Notes: a model not told the origin generated them from the letters alone. A stretch of 64,000 bases of DNA from Selaginella moellendorffii (GCF_000143415.4 NW_003314376.1:172125-236124), one strand, 5' to 3'. Positions 45,289 through 56,458 are shown, counted from the stretch's first letter. Numbers and translations are program-made.

Positions 45289-45726
45289 AATATGTTTGAT
45301 TATTGGATCGTTCCAGGCGTTTTGACCGATTTTACTGGTGTTGACCTCTGGGGGAGCTATGGATGGATGTTGCACCGTGAGACTGTCAACAGAGCAATGC
45401 ATAGATATTTATCTTGTGTTCTTTTTCCCACACTTTTGCAAACGAGTAAACAAGTTTCGTTCACTGGAAGTACATTAGGATTGAGCCTGGACATCAAATT
45501 AAAGATGTTGAAATATTCGTGATTGTGAGATTAAATCGCTGTTCACATCTAGGTTTGGGCTCTTTGGCATGCTCAGTTCAAGTCCGACAATCCACAGCGT
45601 CACAAGCTCTTGTTTTTTTCACAAAGCCAAAAGTACCTCTTTATTTTCTATTTTCTAAGTCAAGGGTTAGGTTATAATCTTTCTCGCTTGGATTTTTCTA
45701 TTGTCGAAGCTCTCGTCAGGTAAGCT

Positions 45727-46482
45727 ATGGTCTCTCGCGCTCACGCCGCCCCAACGCTTGCCCGCCGAGCTCCAGCGCCCTGGCATGGCGGCCATCACCG
45801 AGCTTCACACCCGCGAGCTCCAGCTCTAGCTCCAGCACATCCACCACACCACCATGGACACCATCCTCGAGGAGCCCACGAGCCAGTGCCAGGTTTAGCT
45901 CCAGTTCTTCAAGGTGACGCTCCAGTTCGAGCCCCAGCGCCAGCTGCTTTCGTTCACCCTGCTCGCGGCCACCCTGCTCATCTAGCTCCAGCGCCTGATG
46001 CTCGCCACCACGATCCAGCTCCAGCAGCAGCAGTGTACCATCATCATCACGGTGATGGAGCTCCTCTGGTTGTTCACCACCATGGTCACCACCATGGAGG
46101 ACGCCACAACCACCACCACCACCACCACCACCACCACCACCATCGTCGCGAGGGTCACGACGCAGCAGTGGCCACACCAACACCCGCAGCAGTAGTTACA
46201 GTGGTTCGGAGGACGCCGTGGTCGCTGCTCCAGCTTCTTCTGTGGGTTTTGGTTGCGATCTTGGTGCTGCTCGCATTCTTTTTGCTCGTGCGATGGATGT
46301 TCTCTCGGAGGAAGCAGCGCAGTAATGCGATCTTTCAGGATCCCGGGTGGCAGATCGAAGTTGTGGTGGACGATTCTCTGACTGAGAAGAAACAGCTGGA
46401 AGCTCACACTCGTGGTTCGCACAGCAATGGCACTCTGGGATTCTCCTCAAAGTGTCCTGCCAACACTGGCAGTGACGCGTAA
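45727..46482 (+). CDS. His-rich single-pass membrane protein, unknown function (A3)
   Basis: 251 codons, same protein as 29488-30258 with a shorter HHHGHHH stretch and one more His in the poly-His run, so the His tract is evolving by slippage. The membrane segment (LLWVLVAILVLLAFFLLV) and C-terminal NTGSDA are unchanged. Start chosen at the first ATG after TCTCGTCAGGTAAGCT, which could itself be a splice donor, so an upstream exon is possible. Confidence 0.45.
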   Translation: MVSRAHAAPTLARRAPAPWHGGHHRASHPRAPALAPAHPPHHHGHHPRGAHEPVPGLAPVLQGDAPVRAPAPAAFVHPARGHPAHLAPAPDARHHDPAPAAAVYHHHHGDGAPLVVHHHGHHHGGRHNHHHHHHHHHHHRREGHDAAVATPTPAAVVTVVRRTPWSLLQLLLWVLVAILVLLAFFLLVRWMFSRRKQRSNAIFQDPGWQIEVVVDDSLTEKKQLEAHTRGSHSNGTLGFSSKCPANTGSDA

Positions 46483-46929
46483 GTCAGCACAGTGCATGCC
46501 TTGTCACATGGAAGATTGTGTACAAACAATCTTCAAGGAGATGAAGTTGCAGAGCAACAAGACAGCAGGGTCTTGCTCACGGACGGTGAAGATCACATAC
46601 AAGGGTCCACTGGTGGAAGTCACCAGACTTGGAAGTTATTGCGCAGCTGGCTCGGAACATGGACTGGAAAGTAGAGCAGGAACCTACCAAGTTTCGATTT
46701 GACTGAGCTATCCTCTAGAGGTGACGGGGGAGCAGACGTTAGTGCACCTCCAAAGGCCAGAGAAGTTGCTTGAGACGAAAGGTTTGAGAAAAGGTAACGT
46801 ACTACTTTTGCTCTCCGTTCTTGCAGGTGCTCAAATCTCAACTTCGATGAGAAGAAGCAGAGCAGGGCATAGCGGCCAGATAGGTTTCTCCAGAGTCAAG
46901 AGCATCATAAGCCAGGAATCAAGCAAGTG

Positions 46930-47290
46930 CAAAATTGTGGAAGTATGGTCGAAGTCTCGTCGCAAGCAGCCTCGTGGACATGTGGAAGCATCAGAAGTGT
47001 TCAGGAGGACAAAGAAACACGACGTTGGTTGCCTGGAACACGATCATCATGGGACATGCACGTCTTCTATGCAACGAGGAGCTGGCCTGCCTCCAAACGC
47101 TGAGACTTTGCATGGAGCAGCAAAACGTCGTTTCCTGGGAACAACCTTTGCTCTTGACTGCTACGAGCAAGCCGCAGCCAAACGCTCAGACTTTCATGGT
47201 GGCGCTCAAGGCACGCGGCGACTTAGCAGAGAAGAGGCTCCACTCACAGATCTGGGAGAGAAATCTGGAGGGAATCCACTACTCAGCGTG
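46930..47290 (+). pseudogene. PPR protein remnant (A3)
   Basis: The most readable A copy: VASSLVDMWKHQKCSGG, TLVAWNTIIMGHARLL and QPNAQTFMVALKARGDL occur in one frame from 46935 to 47309, but the inter-motif spacing is wrong for a working PPR array. Confidence 0.6.
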
Positions 47291-47309
47291 GATATCTTTC
47301 CAATCCTAA

Positions 47310-48465
47310 GAGAAATGGATATCTTTCCAATCCTAATGTCCTACTTGCAGTGACACGCCACTTTGGATACTTTGAATAACGAAACTCTTTTTTTCCTCGT
47401 TTTTCAACTTAGAACTCATTGAATGTGATCATGGAGACACAAGCCATCAGCGTACACAAACTACTTCCCTACAGGAAACTGGGGAAAAGAAACACGAGAT
47501 AAATATCTATCCATTGCTGTTTTGATAGTCTCACGGTGCCCAACCGAAAGCATGAGACTGATAGATGCAAAAATGCAAGTTGGATTATCTTTGTCATGTA
47601 GATGGCATCCTTGTTGTCTTCACGCTCCTGCCTACCAGTCTTCTTTTTCTTGGCCGGTGGAGGTCTCTTATTATGGCTGCCTCTATTGCAGACACAACAT
47701 ATCAAAGTAGTTTCATAATGTCAGAGGCAAAAGCAAAAGAATTAACCCATCTGGGTACTGGAATAAAAGCCAGTTTGTCACAGACGGTAGAGCAGCAATC
47801 CAGTGACCCAACAGTGGAGGGAACTAGCACCATCCGGTTTTACTTCTTCATCGTGGATCCCTAGCTCCTCAAGTGGTCAACCATAGTCAACACCAGTAAA
47901 ATCGGTCAAAACGCTTGGAATGATTGAAAATAGTTGGAGATGCTGGGTATCGATCCCAGTGCCTCTCACATGCTAAGCGAGCGCTCTACGATCTGAGCTA
48001 CATCCCCTTAGAATAGAAACAAAAATGCAAAGCTTTTCTCTTCACCAGTCTAGTACTCATCCTTGGAGATTTGGGCGTCTTTTGTCACATTTCAAGAGTT
48101 TTTTGATTGATTCTAGAGCTCTAGCTATGGAGGAAAATACTCAAGGTCATGAGATCTCATCTTGGCAACGTCTTATTAAGTGCTCCAGGCCGAGGGATTT
48201 GTGGAGCATACCCCTGAGAATCAAAAGAGATGCATGTGGAATCCATAGGATGGGTTGCTTGATGCATACGACAGGGCACTCCTTGCAAAGCTGGCAACCA
48301 TGAAGAATGTTACTAATGCTTATAATAATAATACATATAGTAATAGTACAAAGAAGAGGAGGAACAAGGCTAGTGAATTATTTTGCTTTGCAGTGTTATT
48401 CAAGATGGGTAGAAGCAATTGGTAAAACCAAGACAATATAAATCAATTGGTATGATCTTTAGTAC
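47310..48465 (-). repeat. Module B, copy 3 (outer half only)
   Basis: Lacks the PPR and TM parts. It begins in a duplicated ATATCTTTCCAATCCTAA at the A3 junction and ends AGTAC at a gypsy LTR, the same left flank as gypsy 1. It holds the conserved segment (47469-47705) and a tRNA-Ala. Confidence 0.88.
47935..48007 (-). tRNA. tRNA-Ala(AGC), B3 copy
   Basis: 73 nt, AGC anticodon, TTTT terminator downstream. The T-stem is CTGGG/CCCAG where other copies have CCGGG/CCCGG: both sides of one pair changed, keeping it paired. The anticodon stem has a G-T wobble (CTCGC/GTGAG). It shares the D-loop GATCGTAGAGC change with B2. Confidence 0.85.
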
Positions 48466-48641
48466 TGTGAGGGCCTAGTGTACGGCTACGATGCCGTATA
48501 CTAATATTAGCATAGTGGGATTTTGGTAGCCGTCAGATTGCTTTTAATTTGGACCACTCGCTCTTATATATAAGCTAGGATCTTTTGGGCTAATGGATAT
48601 GCACATTTCTATATTCCCTTTCCATATCCCAAACACTCACA
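48466..48641 (+). repeat. 5' LTR of gypsy 3
   Basis: 176 bp, TG...CA, preceded by module B ending AGTAC exactly as at 24321, so gypsy 1 and gypsy 3 descend from one insertion later copied with the locus. Confidence 0.9.
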
Positions 48642-48642
48642 T

Positions 48643-48653
48643 TGGTGGAGATG
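48643..48653 (+). other. Primer-binding site, exact match to tRNA-Ala 3' end
   Basis: TGGTGGAGATG is the complement of CATCTCCA plus CCA, i.e. the acceptor 3' strand, discriminator and CCA of the tRNA-Ala genes in this window. The match ends after 11 nt. Confidence 0.75.
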
Positions 48654-48868
48654 AGGGGCACTTTTGATTGTCCCTAAGGAGTGCTTAAATTTGGGATTTT
48701 GGTTTAGATCTAGCTTTTGCATTGTCTAGATCTAGCTTTTTCCATTTCCTTTCTTTTGTTCTTTCTTTTTAGGATTTTGGTTTAGATCTAGCTTTTTACA
48801 TTGTCTAGATCTACCATTTCCTTCTAACTTTTTGTCATTTCTCTTCTTTTGCTCTTTCTTTTTCATTC

Positions 48869-50732
48869 GACAAGGGCGAGGACGTGGTCGTGGCTGTGAT
48901 GTTCACTGTTGGGCATGTGATGAAGTTGGTTATATCTCGAGTTTAAGTTGCAGTCATTGCGGGTGGTGCCGAGTCAAGTTTTTGACCTCATTCTTGGTAT
49001 GGATTGGTTGCAGCGCAATCATGCTAAGTGTGATTTTGAAGTTTCTCCCCCTTGTCTCATATTTCCTTATGTTTCATCCATTCCTCTCACTTCTGTACCT
49101 CTTTGTCCCTTTATTTTTACCTCTGCTTCCATTACTTTTGTTTCCCCACTATTTCCTCCTATGTTTCCATCTTGTTCTGCTCTTCCCTTTTCAGATCCCT
49201 CCGACGATCTTTGTGTTGCAGCGGTGGACCGGCTCATGAAGGAGTATTCTGATCTCTTTGAATTTGACTTATTGTCTGGGGCCAAGATTGCCACACGTCA
49301 TCCAATTCCAACCAGGGATGCTTGTCCAATCAAGGTTCCCGTTCGTTGTCGGTCACCCAAGGAGATCAAGATTTTACGTGCAAATGTCAAGGAGATGTTG
49401 GAGAAGGGTGTTATTCGGAAGTCGTGGAGTCCTTGGGCATGTGAACCTCATCTTGTGACAAAGCCTGATGGGAGTATTCATTTCTGCATCGACTATCGTC
49501 CATTAAACAAAGAGACGATCCCAGATGTGTATCCTCTTCCTCACACTGCTGATCTCTTGGATCGTCTGGGGCGAAGTTGTTAGTTCACCAAGCTAGATCT
49601 TGCTTCTGGGTACTGGCAAGTACCGATGGCCGAAGAAGATATTCATAAGACTGCTTTTCATACACCATTTGGTTTGTACGAGTTCTTGGATTTGCCGTTT
49701 GGTTTGAACAATGCTCCAGCAACCTTCCAGCGGATGCTGGACAAGGTTCTTTGCGATATGCCGGAGGTGACTGTTGACTTCATTGATGATGTCTTGATCC
49801 ACTCGGAGGGGACATGGGAGGAACATTTGTGATGTTTGTAAAGTGTTGGATCGGCTACACGATGTTGGTTTAAAGCTGAATCAGACAAAGTGCATGTTTG
49901 GGTCCAAGGATACAACTTATCTTCGGTACTATATTTCTCGTGAGGGTTTGCAAGTTGATCCTGACAAACTTGTGGTTGTTCTAAAGTTCCCTACTCCGAA
50001 GTGTGTGAATGATGTGTAGCGCTTCTTGGGCAAGGTGTAGTATCTTGGTCGTTTTGTGGATCATCTTTCTAATCGCATTGCACCATTGCGAGCGTTGCTG
50101 AAGTCGTCAACATCATCTTTCATCTGGTCTTTAGATTATAAGCGGGCGTTCGAGGATCTCAAAGAGCTATTGATGACTCTTCCGATTTTGGCATATCCTG
50201 ACTACACTCGACCTTTTATTTTGCGCGTGGATGCTTCTAACATTGGTCTTGGAGGTGTGTTGATGCAAGAGAGCTCGAGTATGCCTAGTTAGCACCATCC
50301 CATTGCATATATAAGCCATACGTTACAACCAGCGGAAATGAACTACTCCATGACAGAGAAGGAGTGTTTAGCAGCAGTTTGGGGTTTTGAGAAACTTCAT
50401 GCATATTTACATGGTTCTCAGACGTTACTTGAAGGTGATCATGCTGTTGTTACGTCATTATTGAAGCGGAAGAACCTGGTTGGTCGTACTGCTCGATGGG
50501 CTTTGAAGCTTCAGATCTATGATTTTGATGTTGTTCATCGCCCAGGGAGTTCTTTGGCTAATGCTCATGCCCTTTCTTGAGCTCCTTTTCCTTCTACATT
50601 CTCTTCTTATGTTTCTGACGAGCCTGTTGTTCCAGCCTCTGTGAATTTTCTACACGAGGATTTTGTGCCGTCGGCGGTTGCTGTACTTGACATTCAGTAT
50701 CCACAAGGCACAAAGCAAGATCTACCTTCTCT
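48869..50732 (+). pseudogene. Gypsy 3 pol remnant (RT, RNase H)
   Basis: DLILGMDWLQRNHAKCDF, VKEMLEKGVIRKS, FIDDVLIH near 49790, RNase H VDASNIGLGG and EKECLAAVWGF, then the start of the integrase linker. Stops at several positions. One site (49572) still has CGA where gypsy 1 and 2 have TGA. Confidence 0.88.
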
Positions 50733-50914
50733 GTCAAGATTTCTCTTCCAGATCTGCGAGTGGAGCCTCTTCACCTAAGTCGCCCCGTGCCTTGAGCACC
50801 ACCACGAAAGTCTAAGCGTTTGGCTGCTGGCTTGCTCATAGCACTCGAGAGCAAAGGTTGTTCTCGGTGTATCCCAGGAAAGGATGTTTTGCTCAGCATT
50901 TGGAGGTAGGCCAG
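50733..50914 (-). pseudogene. Captured PPR scrap from module B
   Basis: Matches 4860-5036 and 33172-33345 in the same orientation. It lies between the truncated end of gypsy 3 and the LTR of gypsy 4, so it is a remnant of a B module in which gypsy 4 had inserted, or filler at a repair junction. Confidence 0.8.
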
Positions 50915-51623
50915 TGAGTGCTTGGAATATGGAAAGGAAATACAAAAATGTGCATATTAATTAGCCCAAAAACCCTAGCTTATATACAGGAGCGAGTGGT
51001 CCAAATTGAAACCAATCCGACGGTTACCAAAATCCCACTACGCTAATATTAGTATACGGCATCGTAACCGTACACTTGGCACTCACATCATCCCCTCCTC
51101 TCGGGATAATGGAAGACCATCAGGGTTCTCTTGAAGATGGGCCGGGATCCGGAGGAACATCATGCTGAACCTGAGGAGGAGGCATCGGTGGATCTGTAGG
51201 TGGTATTAACTCCTCCTGATCCCTTTGTATGAAGCGTTTTAGCCATTGCACATGCACAATCTCTGGAGGATCAGCCTGCTGAACGTCATGCCAAACCTCA
51301 TAAACTTGTGGTCCAATTTGTCACAACACTCGATATGGTCCTTTCCATTGCGCAAGAAGCCCCTTAGATAAACCATGTACCGTAAGATGGGGAAAACGGA
51401 CTAACACCAAATCGTTCACTTTGTACTTCACAGGTAGACAATGATAGGAGTTGTAGCGCCATTGTTGTCCCACTTGTACGCAGCCTAAGTGTTCAGTAGA
51501 CTCCGCTCGGACAAGTGGAAGAATGCTTGTCAAATACTGATCCCATGATTTAGCATTGGCAGCACGTGGCAATCACGAATTTAAACCCAGCTCCGTTGGT
51601 AATATTGGATCATGACTATATAT
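50915..51623 (-). mobile_element. Gypsy 3'-end fragment (gypsy 4)
   Basis: 3' LTR 50915-51087 (minus) and the end of integrase (51321-51572, with VRFPHLTV and LAQWKGPYRVL). Cut at 51623, where the TIR transposon begins; the rest of the element is absent from the other side. Confidence 0.88.
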
Positions 51624-51645
51624 GCTCTATTTCGTTAAAGTGGGA
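51624..51645 (+). repeat. Left terminal inverted repeat
   Basis: 22 bp, exactly complementary to 57856-57877. Similarity decays beyond it. Confidence 0.9.
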
Positions 51646-52119
51646 TTTATTCAGTAAAATAGGACTAGGTACAAATTTTCAAGTATTTGAAAATGACGTG
51701 AAATTATATGTTTTTTGTCCAGGGGCTAGACATATCTGGGGCATAGTGACTAGCGCGGTGACTTTGTGTCCAGACTGAGTCCATCTGGTTGTATAATAAA
51801 TCTCATTGTCAAGGTGAACAAGCCGAATCTGAAGCTAAAGAAGAGCGATGGCATGCGCGCACACACTATTTGTTTGTTCATTGAGCATGTGGTGAGCTTT
51901 CCAAGATGAACGTCATTCCTATTAGCCAGACATATAACTCAATGGTGAGAACATTTAGATATTATTCAATGTTATCTTTTTCTAACGAATCTAATTGTGA
52001 AGGTGTAGCAAGAGGCATTGCTAGTCTGGAGAAGTCATTTAACTCATTTGACCCTTAGTGTATTTTCATGAAACTAAATAACATTCATATTATTAAGGAA
52101 TTTCTCTAGTACCTTTTCT

Positions 52120-52560
52120 TTACAACATAGAGGCTTGCATTTCTTTCAAAGGTGATTTAGTAAAAGGCCTGAGGGCACATGCCATTCTATTTCTCAGACC
52201 GCTATTAAGATATACTAGTGCAAAGGGAAAAAAGTGCTGCTCGCTACATGTCTCGACAAACCTCTTGAAGATTGCCTCTCCATATACAACATGACCCTTG
52301 GTTTTGTGAGTACCGTCGTTCCCATGGACTGCCTGTTGACTTTGTTCCTCGAACTCAGTTTTGATTCTATAGAATGTGGTTTGAGGGACTCCATAAATGA
52401 TTCTCCATGCCTTCATGCAGACCAAACCCCTCTGGAAGACCATGCCCCCCACCTGATGTTCTAAAGCATCAACAGATGACCGTAATGCCTCATACACAAA
52501 ATTGCGAGCTGCCTTCTAGGACAATGTTTTGTATCTTGCTCTCTCCTCTTCAATAGCATC
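52120..52560 (-). pseudogene. Transposase-like N-terminal fragment
   Basis: The frame reads CCQHADWDAIEEERARYKTL, one stop (about 52518), then NFVYEALRSSVDALEHQVGG, LVCMKAWRIIYGVPQTTFYR, EFEEQ and HGNDGTHKTK, ending at 52120. The segment with WRIIYGVPQTTFYR followed by HGN.GT.K resembles the N-terminal DNA-binding part of a DDE-type transposase family found in several eukaryotes. This assignment is from memory of the motif and is tentative. The catalytic domain is absent, so the element would be non-autonomous. Confidence 0.4.
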
Positions 52561-52635
52561 CCAATCAGCATGTTGACAGCACCTCCTTTTGCAACAAGCA
52601 ACTGTCGAGACCATTCGAACCTCCATCGCCATTTT

Positions 52636-53028
52636 CTACCTTTTCGGTTCGTTGCTTAGATCCCTTTGGCTGTGCTTTAGGAAGGTGTACTTTCTTTTCC
52701 CATGAAGAGATGTTCTGTCATCAGTTGTAGTGGTGTTTGATTGTGAATCCTTCACATTCTCAAACACTAAGTGCCTCAATTTCCACCGCACAATGCTTCC
52801 AATAGTCAGACTATTTTCTTCTGTGTCAACAACCTCTAAAATCGCAACTCCAATATCATCCCAGCCCAATTCTTGATTAGCAACCGCATCTCTTGGATCG
52901 ACAACTGTGGCTAAGCCCTCAGCTACCACCTCCCCCTCGGGGTTGTTTAGAAACACCTTTGCCTGAATCCATGTAGCACGGTTCTTAAGATCCACGGAGG
53001 GAACATGCGTCGCACTTGCGGAGGCCAT
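52636..53028 (-). CDS. Hypothetical transposon protein
   Basis: 130 codons from MASASATHVPSVDL to TAG, with WIQAKVFLNNPEGEVVAEGL and SIVRWKLRHLVFENV. It lies upstream of the transposase-like fragment on the same strand and may be its first exon. No domain recognised. Missing from the truncated copy. Confidence 0.4.
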   Translation of the reverse strand: MASASATHVPSVDLKNRATWIQAKVFLNNPEGEVVAEGLATVVDPRDAVANQELGWDDIGVAILEVVDTEENSLTIGSIVRWKLRHLVFENVKDSQSNTTTTDDRTSLHGKRKYTFLKHSQRDLSNEPKR

Positions 53029-53399
53029 TCTGAAAGTGTAGAAAAGAAGTTAAGACCATATAAAAAATGATTGGAGAATGGCCTAAATCATAACATACCA
53101 AACAACCTCAATAGCATGAGGCCACATGCCATTATTCAAACATGCTATTGACACCCATGTGAAATTTTGCATTCACAAAATTGGCATGAGGCCTCATGCC
53201 ATCTTGATATACACACAGCTGCAGGCAAGTAAAAACATACATGACAATACGCTAGCCATGAAATTGCAAGGGCCCAAGATGGCATGTGGCCTCATGCCAT
53301 TTCTAAATGTGGTCCTAAGCCATTCCATGGTGAACATACTAGGAAGCACAAGTGCCGAATATCAAGAGGAAGCGGTAGCCACACCAAAGACAGTGCCAC

Positions 53400-53600
53400 T
53401 CGCAACACCGCAACTACTCATAGCGCTGCTCGCAACACCGCAACTGCTCGTAGCGCCGCTCGCACAAGCTGCCACTCGCATAAACTGCCGCTCGCAATGG
53501 CGCTCGCAATGCCGCAACCGCTCGTAGACGCATAAACCATAGCTCACAACACCGCTTACACAAGCAGCGCTCACTATGCTCAGCGGAACCAAGAACACGG
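53400..53600. repeat. Imperfect 30-bp minisatellite (copy 2)
   Basis: Reverse of 22650-22860: GCTCGCAACACCGCAACTGC-type units. Confidence 0.7.
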
Positions 53601-54322
53601 CGCACAAAAATGATAGACCTAGTAATGAATTCGAGAATTCAAAAATAACACACGCTTGAACGTCACATCAAATCCTTTGACAAACCAGATCTTATGATTC
53701 CTCTGACAAATTTCAAACTGAGTAGCTTCTAGACTTTGCTGTCGGAGGTTGAACTTTGTCACATCATGTCCTTGCCTCGATCCAGCTGTGCCATGTCAGT
53801 GATTCGAACTTTGCCATGCCATGTCAGCGATCCGCGCCAAGATTATTCGCCGTGTAAAGGAATAATTATGCTGTGTGTGTACGTCCATTTATGGCAATAT
53901 AAGGCCACACGCCATTCAAAGAATAATGCTAGTCGAGCATTTTTTGGTGCATTTTTGGGTTCAAAATTGCATGAGCCCACACGCTATAAAGTTTACCTAT
54001 ACCAAAAATAGAAACAGCTTTATTTACTTGGGAATTTAAGTGGTTGAGGCATTTTTAAACTTACAAACACATGCCCTACTTACATTCCTTTTGTTGCTTA
54101 AAATTCAAAAATATTATAAACCTTTCTTTTTGCATTTTCAATGTTTTCAATTATGGTTTTTGATTTTCGCAGGACCAGCCTAGTAATCTATTTGCATCCC
54201 GTCATGTTTATAGCTAGCTTTCGTTTGTCCCCTTCGCTAGCCTGAGATACATCTGCTCGGCATCTGCATCTTACAGCATTTGCCCAGAAAGGGCATCTTT
54301 CTTCACGCAGAATTTGCCACAT

Positions 54323-54348
54323 GTTTAGGGTTTAGGGTTTAGGGTTTA
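54323..54348 (-). repeat. Interstitial telomere-like repeat (TTTAGGG)n
   Basis: Three and a half units, matching 21892-21917 reversed. The shorter version is at 55193-55211. Each follows the phrase GCATTTGCCACATG or its variant. Confidence 0.9.
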
Positions 54349-56458
54349 GCAATTCAGTAGCTTGATAAACATGCAAATACAGAACTTGATGCAAAATCCT
54401 TTGATATGTCACAATGCCCCTAGGACCATAAACACATTTCAATAGAAAGGGTCCTTTCATTTCATAACTCCTTACGTAGATCTTGGTGAAACCGGAGTTA
54501 GTGAAGTTAGTTTCTTGTGATCCCGCATCTGATTGTGATGTCCCTTTGCAGTGTCGATGGAAAGGTCAATGCACACCAAACTGTAAAATCTTGGAGCAAA
54601 ATAACGGTCAGATCTATGGCAAATGCCCCTGAAACATTGTAAGGCTCGTGTGGTCTCATGTGGTGTCCGATCGAGATGCTTCTTTGCAGGGTCATCAAGA
54701 AGGACATTGTATACCATTCTGTAAAATCTAGTTGCGATCTAACGGTTGGATCTCCAGAAAACTCAAAACAATCTCGCGCGTGTCAGAATATTCTAGGAAT
54801 ATACTCCTATGTGCCCTTGAAAATGGCATGCGGCCCCACGCCATTCAAGAGATAACGCTAGATGACGCCGAGCATTTTTTGGTGCATTTTTTGGGATCAA
54901 AATTGCATGAGCCCACACGCTTGAACGTCACATCAAATCCTCTGACAAACCAGATCTTATAATTCCTCTGACAAATTTCAAACTAAGTAGCTTCTAGACT
55001 TTGCTGTCGGACGTTGAACTTTGTCACATCATGTCCTTGCCTCGATCCAGCTGTGCCATGTCAGTGATTCGAACTTTGCTATGCCATGTCAGCGATCTGT
55101 GCCAAGATTATTCGCCGTGTAACTGCTCGGCATCTGCCTCTTACAGCATTTGCCCAGAAAGGGCATCTGTCTTCACGCAGCATTTGCCACATGTTTAGGG
55201 TTTAGGGTTTAGCAATTCAATAGCTTGATAAACATGCAAATACAGAACTTGATGCAAAATCCTTTGATATGTCAGGACCATAAACACATTTCAATAGAGA
55301 GGGTCCTTTCATTTCATAACTCCTTACGTAGATCTTGGTGAAACCAGAGTTAGTGAAGTTGGTTTCTTGTGATCCTGCATCTGATTGTGATGTCCCTTTG
55401 CAGTGTCGATGGAAAGGTCAATGCACACCAAACTGTAGAATCTTGGAGCAAAATAACGGTCAGATCTATGGCAAATGCCCCTGAAACATTGCAAAGCTCG
55501 TGTGGTCTCATGTGGTGTCCGATCGAGATGCTTCTTTGCAGGGTCATCAAGAAGGACATTGTATACCATTCTTTATTTAGCTGAACATTTGGCATTTTTG
55601 GAAATACAAGATGCTTTGGAATATCCAATCATGCATGGTATAAATATAGCGAGGGTATTAAATGATATCCCAATCATGATCTTTCTTTTGGATTTCGCGT
55701 GCATGCAGTCCGAGGAATGATGACATTGCGGATTTCTTTTGGATTTCACGTGCATGCATGCGCGCGGCGATCCAGAAATTAATGGTGGCGCCCAAGTCCG
55801 AGGAATGATGACGTTGCGGGATTACCAACCGTCGTGACATTTCGCGCGTGTGAGGTTAGGTTTTGCATTTTGCTTCGTACTCGCGCTCGCATCGCACTCC
55901 CACTCGCAATCACGCTCACATTCGCGCTCATCTACCTTCTCTACAGGTTTCTCGTGTGCATCGGCGTCCACTCGCGCTTGCATCGCGCTCGTGTGCATCG
56001 GCATCCACTTCAAGACACACCCAGTTTGTAACTTCGCCGCCAACTCTGCCGCCCACTCCGCCACCCACATGCAGCCCACTTGGCGTCCCGGGAGATTTCA
56101 GCGCCACTCTCCAACTGTAAGTGGCAGAGTAGCCTTGCTGCTACGATCCGCTACACACACAGTGCACATTCGCCAGCAAGTCCGGCCTCGATTGTCACGC
56201 CTCCATTCGGCTTCAAATGGTAAGTCTTTTAGGCCAAGTAGAAAATGGCATGAGGCCACATGCCATTCAGTAGCAACATTGGCATGCACCGATTGGGCTC
56301 TCGAGTGCAGTCCGGTTACAGATGGCGTGTAGCCTCACGCCATCTTAGGATGCAGCATCAAGACATCTGATGCAGTGGTGAATGGCGTGTGGCCTCACGT
56401 TATTTCCAGCTGCTAGCTTTTCATCTGTCAGCTCTAATTGTTGTGCATTTCTGAACAG

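Larger units (their letters stand above)
44116..47290 (+). repeat. Module A, copy 3
   Basis: Offset about 44157 from A1. Differences: a longer tRNA-Ala remnant, 15 bp fewer in the CACCAT tract, and loss of about 93 bp within the PPR remnant (after 46957). At about 47282-47336 it is joined straight to module B3 without the AT-rich centre. Confidence 0.9.
48466..50732 (+). mobile_element. Ty3/gypsy element, internally and 3' deleted (gypsy 3)
   Basis: 5' LTR 48466-48641, exact tRNA-Ala primer site 48643-48653, then about 220 bp of leader. Gag is deleted from just before its start codon to the zinc-knuckle region (GRGRGCDVHCWACDEVGY). The protease active site is deleted too, up to TCGAGTTTAAGTTGCAG, the same right breakpoint as in gypsy 1. 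RT and RNase H follow, with stops, to 50732, where PPR sequence takes over; integrase and 3' LTR are missing. Confidence 0.9.
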
